Assembly (NCBI RefSeq): GCF_019312595.1
Contig: NZ_JAHWDQ010000001.1
Coordinates: 1,288,788-1,352,787, forward strand
DNA length: 64,000 nucleotides
DNA from: Zhongshania aquimaris
GTDB taxonomy: Bacteria > Pseudomonadota > Gammaproteobacteria > Pseudomonadales > Spongiibacteraceae
Direction of reading: 5' to 3'
The translations under genes were made by a program, and so were the position numbers. Of this stretch, positions 49,276 to 60,632 are shown in pieces; the first letter of the stretch is position 1, and every line of letters begins with the position of its first letter. Under the pieces are notes generated by a model. The model did no database searches. It saw only the letters and a list, made by a program, of their open reading frames with translations, and was not told where the DNA came from.

Positions 49276-49901
49276 TATTTGTCTCCCCCCTGGTCTTTAT
49301 AGCGATAGGTTTTTGCTGTAATCGACATACTTTGCTGACTTAAGTTTTTATTAGACTCGATATTGTAATCATGCAAAGTCACTATCCGCGGCAATCCGGC
49401 AATGCCACTAACAAACGCCGCTAAGTCGTGGTAGCTGCCGCTAACTTTAATCGCAATTGGCAGCTCTACATAAAACTCTCTGGCGCGCTCAGCTTGTAGC
49501 TGAATGCTGCTGATATCCAAACCGTTGGAGACCGCCTTTTCTGTCATATCTTCAAGCAGGCCAGGTACTTCGGTGTCTGCCGGCAGCTGGCTGAGAAGAA
49601 TACCAAAAGACTCCTCCATTTCCGCCATTTGCTTCTTCAACGGGATAAGCTTAGCCGCTTTGAATGCTTTCTTTTCAAAATCCGCCTTAAGCTGCAATTC
49701 CTTTGCCTCAACAGCGGCCAACTGCACACGTAAGTCAGCGATAACGTAAAAATAACCACCAACTAAGCACAGGATAAACACTGCAACCCAAGCGCCCACT
49801 CTCACTAGTACAGGCCAAGCACCAATATTGTCTACATTGAGTTCGCTGAGATCGAAGCTCTTTAGCTCGTCGACCAGCTCTTGCCATGCTGCCACTGCCA
49901 T
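49275..49901 (-). CDS. pilO: Type IV pilus inner-membrane protein PilO
   Basis: PilO pairs with PilN on the periplasmic side of the inner membrane to form the alignment complex. The 208-residue protein has one N-terminal membrane helix (VGAWVAVFILCLVGGYFYVI), a coiled-coil stretch (LAAVEAKELQLKADFEKKAFKAAKLIPLKKQMAEME), and a ferredoxin-like C-terminal domain with ELPIAIKVSGSYHDLAAFVSGIAGLPRIVTLHD. It is six bases after pilN. Confidence 0.95.
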   Translation of the reverse strand: MAVAAWQELVDELKSFDLSELNVDNIGAWPVLVRVGAWVAVFILCLVGGYFYVIADLRVQLAAVEAKELQLKADFEKKAFKAAKLIPLKKQMAEMEESFGILLSQLPADTEVPGLLEDMTEKAVSNGLDISSIQLQAERAREFYVELPIAIKVSGSYHDLAAFVSGIAGLPRIVTLHDYNIESNKNLSQQSMSITAKTYRYKDQGGDK

Positions 49902-49907
49902 TGCCCC

Positions 49908-50467
49908 CTATTTCTCGTCGTCAGGCGCAGGCGCACTGATTTTATATGACAGTTTGAAACTACTTGCTTGGTCACCATAAGCAGAGGCCGCACTAACCGC
50001 CGTCAAATTTGGATCTGCAAACCACGGTGACGCATCTAATTTACGCATCAAGCTCGACACACGGTTATTAGACTCGGCAATGCCTTGAACATCGATGCGA
50101 GAGCCTCGCCGACTGACGGAGGTATAAAACAAACCGTCTGGCAGTGTTCTCACCATCTCATCAAATACACGAACAATTAATGGCCGAGTACCTTGCAAAT
50201 CCTGAATTATCGTCATTCGATCCAGTAACTGCTGGCGGCGGGTTTCAAGATTTTTTATCTCTGCAACTTCTTTGTTGATTTTCTTGATATGACCCTGCAG
50301 GTAGGTATTTCGCCCCTCTTGATGACTAATTGCGCCATTGACTATCGACATTGCCAAGACAACTAACAATACCGACAACAAGGCGACCCCACCCAATACA
50401 ACCAAAAATTGCTTTTTAATCAGCTGGCGGCGCTCTTCACGCCAGGGCAATAGGTTAATTGTTGCCA

Positions 50468-50468
<1 letters not shown>
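49908..50468 (-). CDS. pilN: Type IV pilus inner-membrane protein PilN
   Basis: PilN opens with INLLPWREERRQ, the conserved cytoplasmic segment that binds PilM, followed by one membrane helix (VLGGVALLSVLLVVLAMSIV), a coiled coil (INKEVAEIKNLETRRQQLLDRM), and a small alpha/beta domain. The length of 186 is normal. The start ATG shares a base with the pilM stop, showing tight coupling. Confidence 0.96.
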
Positions 50469-51562
<1,094 letters not shown>

Positions 51563-51705
51563 TTAGGGCGTACTCTTACAGATAAGATTAAATACCAGTG
51601 TATGCCAATGCGCAAATAGTTCTGAAAAAAAGACGCCGAAAACTTCGCACTTTTCGTTATCCTAGCGTTCAATTTGTGATTCCCACCTCTATTTGAAGGA
51701 AAAAC

Positions 51706-54159
51706 ATGCCCAGTACGACGCGCTATTTTCGTATTTTCATCGGCCTAGCTGCGCTTGCCTGTTGCGGTGCTTTGATGGTGTTTGCCACCGCATTCCTTTA
51801 TATCAGCCCTAAGTTACCGTCAATTGAGGCGCTAAAAGACACTCAATTACAAACGCCGCTGCGAATTTACAGCGCTGACGGCAAGTTATTGGGTGAATTT
51901 GGTGAGAAGCGCCGCTCACCAATTAGCATCCAAGAAGTCCCCGAACTCTTTATTGACGCCTTCCTTGCCGCCGAAGACGATCACTTTTACACCCACCACG
52001 GCGTAGATATCAGCGGACTTCTCAGAGCAGCATCACAGCTCGTGACCAGCGGCAGCATTCAATCCGGTGGCTCCACCATCACAATGCAGGTCGCCAAAAA
52101 TTATTTTCTCACCCAGGAACGGACATTCACCCGCAAATTCACCGAGATTTTCTTGGCCATCGAGATAGAGCGAGCCCTCAGCAAGGGCGATATATTGGAG
52201 CTATACCTAAATAAAATCTTTCTTGGCAATCATGCCTACGGTATAGAAGCTGCAGCGCAAGTCTATTACGGAAAACCCATACGCGAACTAAACCTGGCCC
52301 AAATGGCGATGATCGCCGGACTACCCAAGGCACCGTCAGCCTACAACCCGGTAGCCAACCCGTCGCGGGCAAGAGTCCGCCGAAACTGGATTCTCGGCCG
52401 CATGCTTAGCCTGGGCTACATAAGTGATGCCGACTACCAAGCCGCGATGCTTGAACCCATCAGCGCCAAGGCTTACGGCACGCAGCTTGATGTTGACGCA
52501 CCCTATGTTTCAGAAATGGTGCGCCTCGACATGCTGGCGCGATTTGGACGCAATGCATACGAAGACGGCTATACCGTTATCACAACCGTCAAAGCGGACT
52601 TACAGGAAGTCGCCAATAAAGCGCTACTCGATGGCGTTATGGAATACGATACCCGCCACGGGTATCGTGGTGCGGAGCGCCACTGGACCATCCCCGCTGA
52701 GTTAAGCCCAGAAGACAGGCAAGACTTCAGCCAAAAACTCGAAGAGATAGGCCGCATAGGCATCTGGCACCCCGCACTAGTGCTAAATGTAAAAGAAAAG
52801 TCGATCACAATTCTGCTCGCCGGAGAACTGCAAACAACCCTTGAGTGGGAACACGGACTCGCCAAAACAGTCCGCTATATCAGCGAAGACCGCGTCAGCT
52901 ACGCAGCAGAGACCGCGTCTGAACTGGTAAAAACCGGCGATGTCATCCGTGTGAAAATGAGTGACACCACACCACGACACTGGGAGCTGTCTCAGCTACC
53001 TAAAGTGCAAAGTGCACTCGTATCGCTGGACGCGGATAGCGGCGCCATTCTTAGCTTGGTGGGCGGCTACAATTATCAAAAAAGCGCCTTCAACCGAGTC
53101 ACTCAGGCAACACGCCAACCCGGCTCCAACTTTAAACCATTTATTTATACCGCGGCTCTCGACAATGGCTTTACACCCGCCACCATAATTAACGACGCCC
53201 CCATCGTCTTTGATAGTGACGCACAGGGAAATACATGGCGCCCAAGCAATGATAACGGCAGATTTAACGGGCCAATGCGCTTGCGGAAAGCGCTGTATTT
53301 ATCCCGCAACTTAGTATCAATCCGAGTGCTGCGTGAACTCGGTATTTCCAAAGCAATTAACTATGTCGGTCGATTCGGCTTCGACCCAACTACACTTCCA
53401 CACGACCTTTCATTGGCATTGGGGAGCCACTCACTCACCCCCTTAGATATCGTCACCGGTTACGCCGTATTTGCCAACGGCGGCTACAAAATTTCACCTT
53501 ACTTCATTGATCGAATTATCGATCGCGACGGCAATACCATTTATCGAGCCGACCCCGAAATAGTGTGTCGCCAGTGCGATGATGAAGACGACAACGCAGT
53601 AAAAAACATAGAAGCCGACACTCTCGACGATATCATTTCCGGTGACAGCGGCGCGCTGCAATCTAGATTTGCCAAACGTGTGCTCGACGAAGAGGTCGCT
53701 TTTCTTATCGATAGCATCCTAAAAGATGTTGTTACCCGCGGCACTGGACGAAAAGCACTGGTGCTCGAAAGAAGTGATGCAGCCGGTAAAACCGGTACCA
53801 CTAACGGACCAACCGACGCGTGGTTTTCTGGTTATAGCGGAGGTATTGTTACGTCCACCTGGGCCGGCTTCGACCAAAACCTCAACCTTGGTCGCCGCGA
53901 ATACGGCGGCTCAGTAGCACTACCGATATGGATAGACTATATGCGCGAAGCAGTTAAAGGGCACCCAGAGCGTCATTTGAAACAGCCGGACAGCGTAATT
54001 TCAGTTCGCATCGACCCCGATACCGGCAGTCTTGCTCACCCCGGTCAAGCCAATGCCATCTTTGAGTACTTCAGAGCCGACAGCGCGCCAACTGAAGACT
54101 TTGATCAGCCCGCAAGCCCCTACGGTCCAAACAGCGACGATCCTATAGAAATATTTTAA
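51706..54159 (+). CDS. mrcA: Penicillin-binding protein 1A
   Basis: This bifunctional inner-membrane enzyme polymerises glycan strands and cross-links peptidoglycan. The 817-residue protein has an N-terminal membrane helix, a glycosyltransferase domain with FLAAEDDHFYTHHGVD (catalytic Glu) and GGSTITMQVAKNYFL, and a transpeptidase domain with SNFK in RQPGSNFKPFIYTAAL, a SRN motif in YLSRNLVSIR, and KTGTTN. An OB-like insertion lies between the domains. ATG follows TGAAGGA. The divergent pilM-mrcA arrangement is typical of Pseudomonas-like genomes. Confidence 0.97.
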   Translation: MPSTTRYFRIFIGLAALACCGALMVFATAFLYISPKLPSIEALKDTQLQTPLRIYSADGKLLGEFGEKRRSPISIQEVPELFIDAFLAAEDDHFYTHHGVDISGLLRAASQLVTSGSIQSGGSTITMQVAKNYFLTQERTFTRKFTEIFLAIEIERALSKGDILELYLNKIFLGNHAYGIEAAAQVYYGKPIRELNLAQMAMIAGLPKAPSAYNPVANPSRARVRRNWILGRMLSLGYISDADYQAAMLEPISAKAYGTQLDVDAPYVSEMVRLDMLARFGRNAYEDGYTVITTVKADLQEVANKALLDGVMEYDTRHGYRGAERHWTIPAELSPEDRQDFSQKLEEIGRIGIWHPALVLNVKEKSITILLAGELQTTLEWEHGLAKTVRYISEDRVSYAAETASELVKTGDVIRVKMSDTTPRHWELSQLPKVQSALVSLDADSGAILSLVGGYNYQKSAFNRVTQATRQPGSNFKPFIYTAALDNGFTPATIINDAPIVFDSDAQGNTWRPSNDNGRFNGPMRLRKALYLSRNLVSIRVLRELGISKAINYVGRFGFDPTTLPHDLSLALGSHSLTPLDIVTGYAVFANGGYKISPYFIDRIIDRDGNTIYRADPEIVCRQCDDEDDNAVKNIEADTLDDIISGDSGALQSRFAKRVLDEEVAFLIDSILKDVVTRGTGRKALVLERSDAAGKTGTTNGPTDAWFSGYSGGIVTSTWAGFDQNLNLGRREYGGSVALPIWIDYMREAVKGHPERHLKQPDSVISVRIDPDTGSLAHPGQANAIFEYFRADSAPTEDFDQPASPYGPNSDDPIEIF

Positions 54160-54168
54160 GACGATAGT

Positions 54169-54193
54169 CACCGCTGTCGAATTGACGGCGGTG
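54169..54193. terminator. Hairpin between convergent mrcA and radA
   Basis: CACCGCTGTC (54169-54178) pairs with GACGGCGGTG (54184-54193), with one G-T type mismatch and a five-base loop, in the 53-base gap between the two stop codons. Probable terminator for both. Confidence 0.5.
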
Positions 54194-54212
54194 GCACAAT
54201 AGTGTCTCTGCC

Positions 54213-55577
54213 TTAAATGGCTTCAAGCGCCTCGGCCAGCGTTTTCACCCCAATAACTGTCATCCCCAAATCACCGCGCGGCGCATTGCCATGGGGCACG
54301 ATCGCTCGCCTAAAACCGTGCTTGCGCGCCTCTTGCAAGCGCTCCTGGCCGCTCGGCACGGGCCGAATTTCGCCAGACAACCCCACTTCGCCAAACACAA
54401 CCAAATCTTCCGGGAGCGGCCGATCCCTGAAGCTAGACACAATGGCGAACAGCAGCGCCAAATCAGAACCTGTTTCTAGTACCTTAACCCCACCGACGAC
54501 GTTCACAAACACATCCTGATCGCCTACCTGTAAGCCACCGTGTCGGTGCAAAACGGCCAGCAACATCGCCAAACGATTCTGCTCCAAACCGACCGCCACC
54601 CTGCGCGGATTGCCAAAGCCAGAACTATCCACCAGCGCCTGAATCTCTACTAGCAATGGCCTTGTGCCCTCCCACACCACCATCACGGTGCTGCCCGACG
54701 TGACCACATCGCCGCGGTTTAAAAAGATTGCCGACGGGTTTTTCACCTCTTTCAAGCCCAGCTCGGTCATAGCAAAAACGCCCAGTTCATTAACCGCACC
54801 GAAGCGGTTTTTACTCCCGCGCAAGGTTCGGTAACGACTATCGCTGCTTCCTTCCAACATGATTGAGCAATCAATTATATGCTCTAACACCTTTGGCCCG
54901 GCTAAGCCGCCATCTTTTGTCACATGACCAACCATAATCAGCACCGTGCCCGTCTCCTTGGCAAATCGGGTTAATGCCGCCGCGCACTCGCGCACCTGCG
55001 ATACACTGCCCGGCGCCGAACTCACATCATCACTGTGTAAGACCTGAATCGAATCGACCACCAAGACCTTGGGTTTATTCGTCGCCGCCTGAGAAAGCAG
55101 CCTATCAAGGCTGGTTTCGGCACATAATTTTAGCGTATCAGCTTTTAGGCCTAAGCGTTTTGCCCGCATAGCAATTTGGGGCAAGGACTCCTCACCCGTC
55201 GCGTATAGGCACTCGCACTGTGCCGCCAGGCGACAAAGTACCTGCAATAGCAGCGTGCTTTTACCCGCGCCAGGGTGCCCACCCAATAGCACTGCCGAAC
55301 CGGGCACCAAGCCACCGCCAAGCACGCGGTCAAATTCGTCAAAGCCAGTGGACTGACGCGGTAACGCCTCAATACTGACATTCGCCAACATTTGCACCTC
55401 ACCGCCCACCGCGCCGGCATAACCTTGCCTAGACGCCGTCGCTTTGGCCGCACTCGCCGGCCCCAGACGAAATTCCGACAAGGTATTCCACGCATCACAG
55501 TCTTGACACTGCCCCTGCCATTTATTGTGTTCAGAGCCACAATCCACACATACAAAGGCGACTTTTTGTTTTGCCAT
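54213..55577 (-). CDS. radA: DNA repair protein RadA (Sms)
   Basis: RadA is a RecA-related branch-migration ATPase. It has the N-terminal C4 zinc finger CVDCGSEHNKWQGQCQDC, Walker A GGHPGAGKST, the RadA-specific KNRFG motif in RGSKNRFGAVNELG, and a C-terminal Lon-protease-like domain (VNVVGGVKVLETGSDLALLFAI, GEVGLSGEIRPV). The frame begins at 55595, but the ATG at 55577 (MAKQKVAF) is preceded by AGGTAACACT and gives 454 residues, the usual size. Confidence 0.97.
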   Translation of the reverse strand: MAKQKVAFVCVDCGSEHNKWQGQCQDCDAWNTLSEFRLGPASAAKATASRQGYAGAVGGEVQMLANVSIEALPRQSTGFDEFDRVLGGGLVPGSAVLLGGHPGAGKSTLLLQVLCRLAAQCECLYATGEESLPQIAMRAKRLGLKADTLKLCAETSLDRLLSQAATNKPKVLVVDSIQVLHSDDVSSAPGSVSQVRECAAALTRFAKETGTVLIMVGHVTKDGGLAGPKVLEHIIDCSIMLEGSSDSRYRTLRGSKNRFGAVNELGVFAMTELGLKEVKNPSAIFLNRGDVVTSGSTVMVVWEGTRPLLVEIQALVDSSGFGNPRRVAVGLEQNRLAMLLAVLHRHGGLQVGDQDVFVNVVGGVKVLETGSDLALLFAIVSSFRDRPLPEDLVVFGEVGLSGEIRPVPSGQERLQEARKHGFRRAIVPHGNAPRGDLGMTVIGVKTLAEALEAI

Positions 55578-55692
55578 AGTGTTACCTAAAAACATCCATA
55601 ATCAATTTATTGAAGCCACTGCGGCCAGACACAGGGCTGACAGCCGACCCACCAAAGCCGTACAATGACCCGCTATTAATAGAGTACTTCAG

Positions 55693-56868
55693 ATGTCAGC
55701 TGCACTAGTAGAACGCCCATTACTTGTCTCTCCCTCCCTCGCCGCCACCCTTGGGCTAGAGGCAGCGCTGCTGTATCAATTAATCGCCGAATGGCTGCCA
55801 CTGCTCACGGGACGGGAAAATCAGGGGCAGCGATGGTTTCTCATCGACAAAGACCAATTAAGCAAACAGTTGCCGTTTTGGGATTTGAACAAAATAGAGG
55901 AGGTTCTGCGCACACTCCACAACCAAGGGCTCATTATTATCGGCGCAGCCCTAATGAGCAACGCACAAAACATTCGCCTAGCACTACCTAAAAGCCAAAA
56001 AGCGGACGACGCCGGCGTCAACCAATCCCCTCACCTTGCGCAGCCTAGACAACAAACCCATCACACATCTAAACCCCCTGTTGGCAAGCCCAACAGTGCG
56101 CCACCCAGCAGACCCGTGCCAGGTAATAATATTATTCCCGCCGACTGGCTGCCTGACAGGGCCGGGCTCGACTATTTAACGCGCTTCAACCAAGTCGAGC
56201 CCGCCTTTATTGATGCCGTACTTCCCGAATTTATCGCCCATTACCGCGAAACCGGTGAAACGCGAAGCTCTTGGAATAGCGCCTTCAGCCAATATGTCAG
56301 CCGACGCTGGAAAAAACAGCAGTACGCAAAAATTGAAGAATCTCGCACCCAACCTATCGATGGTAACTGGAAGCCAAGTCTCGACGCACTAGAAATACTG
56401 CAGCGAGACCACGTTAGCCAGTATTTTATTGAAGACGCGATACCGGAATTCATTTTGTACTGGCGCGAGCGCGGAACACCAGACAGCAACTGGAATTCAC
56501 GCTTTATTCAACATATTCGGTTACAGTGGGCCCGATACACCAACACGGTGAGCAATGAAAATGAGATTGCGCCAATTAAGTCCAACTGGCAACCCAACGA
56601 CGCGGTCTTCGACATTCTACATATGGCCCGCATCGACGCTGAATTTGCCAGAGCACAGATCGCCGAATTTATACTATTCTGGCAAGACAGCGGCACCGCC
56701 CATCGCTCTTGGAATACAAAATTTCTCCAACATGTAAAATACCGTTGGGCACACAGTCATCAACTGGGACAGAGCAATGCACGACAGCAACAAGCTACTG
56801 GAGCAAACCAGCCGGCAACTGGCTTCATCGAAAAACACACCGACCGCAGCTGGGCAGACGAACTCTGA
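55693..56868 (+). CDS. Replication protein with winged-helix domain and three tandem DnaT-like repeats
   Basis: The 391-residue protein has an N-terminal domain of about 100 residues (ALLYQLIAEWLPLL, WFLIDKDQLSKQLPFWDLNKIEEVLRTLHNQGLI) that looks like a winged helix, then a Pro/Gln-rich linker. Three repeats of about 57 residues follow, at 151-208, 225-282 and 298-354. Each has the same pattern: W-x-P, a helix, then EF-I-x-YW/FW, a short RxxG or DSG turn, W-N-S/T, F, H/YV, W. This is the DnaT C-terminal domain, which in E. coli occurs once and binds single-stranded DNA during primosome loading. A role in DnaB loading is likely, with the gene downstream as partner (inference). Confidence 0.82.
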   Translation: MSAALVERPLLVSPSLAATLGLEAALLYQLIAEWLPLLTGRENQGQRWFLIDKDQLSKQLPFWDLNKIEEVLRTLHNQGLIIIGAALMSNAQNIRLALPKSQKADDAGVNQSPHLAQPRQQTHHTSKPPVGKPNSAPPSRPVPGNNIIPADWLPDRAGLDYLTRFNQVEPAFIDAVLPEFIAHYRETGETRSSWNSAFSQYVSRRWKKQQYAKIEESRTQPIDGNWKPSLDALEILQRDHVSQYFIEDAIPEFILYWRERGTPDSNWNSRFIQHIRLQWARYTNTVSNENEIAPIKSNWQPNDAVFDILHMARIDAEFARAQIAEFILFWQDSGTAHRSWNTKFLQHVKYRWAHSHQLGQSNARQQQATGANQPATGFIEKHTDRSWADEL

Positions 56869-57445
56869 TCCCGCACCCGACAAAAATGCGGTTATCGATG
56901 CACTAAACCAAATGTTTGCTGAGTTTGAGTTGGTCTATCACAACCAATACAACAAGGCCTTTTCCAACCCAGAAAAGCTCAGCTACGCCAAAAAACTGTG
57001 GTTCAGCAACCTGCGGCATATCCAGCCAGATAGAATCATTGCGGCAACCCATCGCGCCATTCGCGAATCAGAGTTTTTGCCTACCATCAAAGGCATCCTA
57101 AAATACTGCGAGCCAGATAATATCGAACTCGGCCTGCCGGACAGCCACAGCGCCTACCTAGAAGCCTGCCGCGCACCACAACCCAAAGCTGAATATAAGT
57201 GGTCGCACCCAGCGGTATATCATGCGGGCCGCGCCAGTGACTGGTTTTATTTATCAAGCACCGTTGAGCACAACGCCTACCCGGTATTCCGCCGGCATTA
57301 CGACGAGGTGTGCCAGCGCATAAAGAACGGTGAAACCTTTAGTCTACCCAGCCAAAAGGCCATACCAGAGACCATTAGCAAACCGCTAACGCCAGCGGAA
57401 CAGCGCCAACGCATGCAAAAACTCCGCGATGACTTGGACATTTAA
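56777..57445 (+). CDS. Lambda-P-like replication protein, putative DnaB helicase loader
   Basis: The 222-residue protein contains VIDALNQMFAEFELVYHNQYNKAF, KKLWFSNLRHIQPDRIIAATHRAIRESEFLPTIKGILKYC, an arrangement that matches the phage lambda replication protein P family, which brings DnaB helicase to the origin. The C-terminal half (YKWSHPAVYHAGRASDWFYLSS) is also consistent. The start overlaps the preceding gene by 92 bases in another frame; a later start would cut into a non-conserved region only, so the overlap may be shorter in reality. No phage genes surround it, and dnaB lies about 5 kb away, so it looks like a chromosomal (domesticated) loader. Function is inferred. Confidence 0.7.
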   Translation: MHDSNKLLEQTSRQLASSKNTPTAAGQTNSDPAPDKNAVIDALNQMFAEFELVYHNQYNKAFSNPEKLSYAKKLWFSNLRHIQPDRIIAATHRAIRESEFLPTIKGILKYCEPDNIELGLPDSHSAYLEACRAPQPKAEYKWSHPAVYHAGRASDWFYLSSTVEHNAYPVFRRHYDEVCQRIKNGETFSLPSQKAIPETISKPLTPAEQRQRMQKLRDDLDI

Positions 57446-57567
57446 CTAGCGCCCGACAACATAATTACACGCCCATAAAGCAATCGTGCAGGGTCCGCGC
57501 GCAAGCGCTACAATAGCGCCCACTTATTCCAGCCCCATGCGGCTGATGACACAGAACAGGCAAGTAT

Positions 57568-58317
57568 ATGGCAGACGACAAAACCACCCACTTTGGCTAT
57601 AAAACAGTCGAAACTCAGGACAAGGTAAAAATGGTTGCCGGGGTTTTCCACTCGGTTGCTGCCAAATACGACCTAATGAACGACCTGATGTCGGGCGGCG
57701 TCCACCGCCTCTGGAAACGATTTACCATTGAGCTTTCTGGCGTACGCAGCGGCAACGCGGTGCTCGATATTGCAGGTGGCACAGGTGACCTTGCGGCCAA
57801 ATTCAGCCGCCTAGTTGGCCCAACTGGCCGGGTGGTGCTTGCCGACATTAACGACTCCATGCTCACTGTTGGCCGCGAAAAACTGACCAACAAAGGCATC
57901 GTCGGCAACATCGAATACGTGCAGGCCAATGCCGAGTGCCTGCCGTTCCCCGACAATAGCTTTGACTGCATCACTATCGCATTTGGTCTGCGCAATGTGA
58001 CAGACAAAGACGCCGCGCTACGATCCATGAATCGTGTACTCAAACCCGGTGGCAGACTCTTAGTTTTAGAATTTTCTAAGCCCGTCAATCCCGTTATCGG
58101 CAAACTGTACGACCGCTACTCCTTCGATATTTTGCCCAAAATGGGACAGTTAGTTGCCAATGACGAAGAAAGCTATCGCTACTTGGCAGAAAGCATTCGC
58201 ATGCACCCCGACCAAGAAACCCTCAAGGGCATGATGGCCGATGCGGGATTTGTCGATGTTCGCTATCACAATATGACCGCCGGTGTAGTTGCCGTGCACC
58301 GAGGCGTAAAACCGTGA
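57568..58317 (+). CDS. ubiE: Ubiquinone/menaquinone biosynthesis C-methyltransferase UbiE
   Basis: UbiE methylates the ring carbon of demethylmenaquinol and of 2-octaprenyl-6-methoxy-benzoquinol. The protein (249 residues) has [38 protein letters not shown]-type N-terminus, SAM motif [11 protein letters not shown], and [43 protein letters not shown], the UbiE signature. First gene of ubiE-ubiJ-ubiB; the stop overlaps ubiJ by four bases. Confidence 0.98.
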   Translation: MADDKTTHFGYKTVETQDKVKMVAGVFHSVAAKYDLMNDLMSGGVHRLWKRFTIELSGVRSGNAVLDIAGGTGDLAAKFSRLVGPTGRVVLADINDSMLTVGREKLTNKGIVGNIEYVQANAECLPFPDNSFDCITIAFGLRNVTDKDAALRSMNRVLKPGGRLLVLEFSKPVNPVIGKLYDRYSFDILPKMGQLVANDEESYRYLAESIRMHPDQETLKGMMADAGFVDVRYHNMTAGVVAVHRGVKP

Positions 58318-58949
58318 TTCCACCGGTTCTTCAAAGCGCAGCGTTATCGAGTTTAGAAAACTTAGTTAACAAAGCATTGCAACTGGACCCAGCCACCAGC
58401 GCCAAGCTACAAGCGCTGGACGGACAGCGCTTCTCGCTAGAATTAAAAGAACCCGACCTTAAGCTTGCCATAGGCATTACGGGCAAGCGCCTGCGCTTAC
58501 TTCAAGCTAGCGACGCCGTTACCACTAGACTCAGTGGCGCGTGGAGCGAATTCGCCAAAGTCGCCACCGCAAAAGACCCCGCTGGAGCGCTTATCAATGG
58601 CGATATCAGCATTAGCGGCGACACCGCGCCGCTATTGGAGTTACGCAAAATTCTTGCCGAGCTCGACTTAGATTGGGAACAACCCCTAGCCGACGCCTTT
58701 GGTGATGTCGCCGCTCATCAACTGGGCAATGGCTTACGCGCAGGACATCGCTGGCTGAACAGCACTCGCGTAAATCTACAGCGACAATTTAGTGAATTCA
58801 TTGTCGAAGAAAGCCAACTGGTTCCTCACCCCTGTCAGGCTGACGATTTTTACAGCGATATCGATGATTTAAAAGCGCGCAGTGAGCGACTAGAAGCCAA
58901 AATTCGTCGCCTACAACAACGTATCTCAAGCCCATCCAATAATAAATAA
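58314..58949 (+). CDS. ubiJ: Ubiquinone biosynthesis accessory factor UbiJ
   Basis: This 211-residue SCP2-domain protein binds ubiquinone intermediates in the soluble Ubi complex. The N-terminal SCP2-like domain includes [21 protein letters not shown] and [46 protein letters not shown] basic coiled coil forms the C-terminus ([23 protein letters not shown]). It is placed between ubiE and ubiB as usual. Confidence 0.95.
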   Translation: MIPPVLQSAALSSLENLVNKALQLDPATSAKLQALDGQRFSLELKEPDLKLAIGITGKRLRLLQASDAVTTRLSGAWSEFAKVATAKDPAGALINGDISISGDTAPLLELRKILAELDLDWEQPLADAFGDVAAHQLGNGLRAGHRWLNSTRVNLQRQFSEFIVEESQLVPHPCQADDFYSDIDDLKARSERLEAKIRRLQQRISSPSNNK

Positions 58950-58959
58950 GGACACCAAT

Positions 58960-60591
58960 ATGGGGCTGCGCCGACTGCTCGTCATTTGCTGGATCATTTG
59001 TCACTACCGCTTAGACACATTGATTCCCGCGGAAAAGCTGCCCTTGCGCGCACGCTTACTGTTACGTTTAGGTCCCTGGCGATTATTTCCACGCAGGCAT
59101 TTTAGTCGCGGCGAACGACTGCGTTGCGCACTCGAAAACCTCGGCCCAATATTTATTAAATTCGGCCAAATTCTCTCCACTCGGCGGGACCTACTCGCCG
59201 ACGACATTTCCGATGAGCTAGCCAAACTGCAAGACCAAGTTCCCCCGTTTTGCAGCAAGCTCGCCGTGACCACCATCGAAACTGCACTTGGAAAGTCGAT
59301 TGACGAGCTATTTGCCGCCTTTGACACCCAAGCGCTAGCCTCCGCCTCCATCGCCCAAGTGCACACCGCGACGCTCCACAGCAATATCGATGTGGTGGTT
59401 AAAGTCGTCAGACCCGGCATTGAACGCACCATCAGCGCGGATGTTCGCCTACTGCAAACACTGGCCGGGCTTGTTGAGCGCCACATTCCAGATGGCCGCC
59501 GCCTGCGCCCAGTCGAAGTGGTAGAAGACTACCGCCACACCATTTTTGACGAACTCGACCTCAAGCGCGAAGGTGCCAACACCTCTCAGCTTCGGCGTAA
59601 TTTTAAAGACTCAGAAATACTCTACGTACCGGAAGTATATTGGGACTACACACGTCGCAATGTACTGGTGATGGAGCGCATACACGGTATTCCAGTGACC
59701 GACGTGGCCACCCTGCGCGAACAGGGTACCGATATGAAAAAGCTCGCCGAACGCGGGGTCGAAATCTTTTTTACGCAGGTCTTTCGCGATAGTTTTTTCC
59801 ACGCCGACATGCACCCCGGCAATATATTTATCGCCCACAATAGACCGTCGTCACCACAGTACATCGCCATCGACTGCGCCATCATCGGCAGCCTAAGCGA
59901 CTTTGACCAATATTATTTAGCACGCAACTTACTCGCCATTTTTCAGCGCAATTATCGCGAGGTTGCCGAACTTCACGTAGAGTGCGGCTGGGTGCCACCC
60001 GAAACCAGAATCCATGAGTTTGAAGCGGCGATACGCAGCGTCAGCGAACCCATTTTTGAAAAGCCCCTCTCAGAAATCTCCTTCGGCCAATTACTAGTGT
60101 ATTTGTTTCAAACTGCTAGGCGCTTTGACATGGAAGTTCAACCATCGCTGGTACTTCTACAAAAAACCTTATTAAACATCGAGGGTTTGGGCAGGCAGCT
60201 CTACCCCCAATTAGATTTATGGTCCACTGCCATGCCGTTCCTAGAGCGCTGGGTTCGCGACCGCTATTCGCCGCAAAGCATGCTCAAACGTGTCAGTCAT
60301 CGCCTGCCGGGGTGGTTAGAACAACTGCCAAATCTACCCGAAACCTTGCTAGAGCGCGGCACTCCGAGCAGACACAACATGCAAAATGAAAACAGTCACT
60401 ACAAGGGCGAATTAGACGCCCTTATTCGCCAACAAGCAGCGCGCGCCCGCAATCAACGCATCGCGATCATTGCTGCGATAAGTGCCGCCCTACTCGCTGA
60501 CCCAGGTATTAGAGAGGGACTTCGACACTTGCCAGACAGCAGTATTGTGCTGTTTGGCATCGCTTTGTATTTCTTTATTCGCAGCCGCTGA
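58960..60591 (+). CDS. ubiB: Ubiquinone biosynthesis regulatory protein kinase-like UbiB
   Basis: UbiB is an atypical kinase/ATPase of the ABC1/ADCK family needed for coenzyme Q synthesis. The 543-residue protein has the KxGQ motif ([15 protein letters not shown]), the Ala-rich loop [13 protein letters not shown] in place of a Gly loop, and [15 protein letters not shown] (the catalytic/metal region). Two hydrophobic helices form the C-terminus ([17 protein letters not shown] and [14 protein letters not shown]), anchoring it in the inner membrane. ATG follows AATAAGGA. Confidence 0.97.
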   Translation: MGLRRLLVICWIICHYRLDTLIPAEKLPLRARLLLRLGPWRLFPRRHFSRGERLRCALENLGPIFIKFGQILSTRRDLLADDISDELAKLQDQVPPFCSKLAVTTIETALGKSIDELFAAFDTQALASASIAQVHTATLHSNIDVVVKVVRPGIERTISADVRLLQTLAGLVERHIPDGRRLRPVEVVEDYRHTIFDELDLKREGANTSQLRRNFKDSEILYVPEVYWDYTRRNVLVMERIHGIPVTDVATLREQGTDMKKLAERGVEIFFTQVFRDSFFHADMHPGNIFIAHNRPSSPQYIAIDCAIIGSLSDFDQYYLARNLLAIFQRNYREVAELHVECGWVPPETRIHEFEAAIRSVSEPIFEKPLSEISFGQLLVYLFQTARRFDMEVQPSLVLLQKTLLNIEGLGRQLYPQLDLWSTAMPFLERWVRDRYSPQSMLKRVSHRLPGWLEQLPNLPETLLERGTPSRHNMQNENSHYKGELDALIRQQAARARNQRIAIIAAISAALLADPGIREGLRHLPDSSIVLFGIALYFFIRSR

Positions 60592-60632
60592 GGTAAAGTA
60601 ATGCCCTCGCAAAAACTGTATTGTGTACCACT

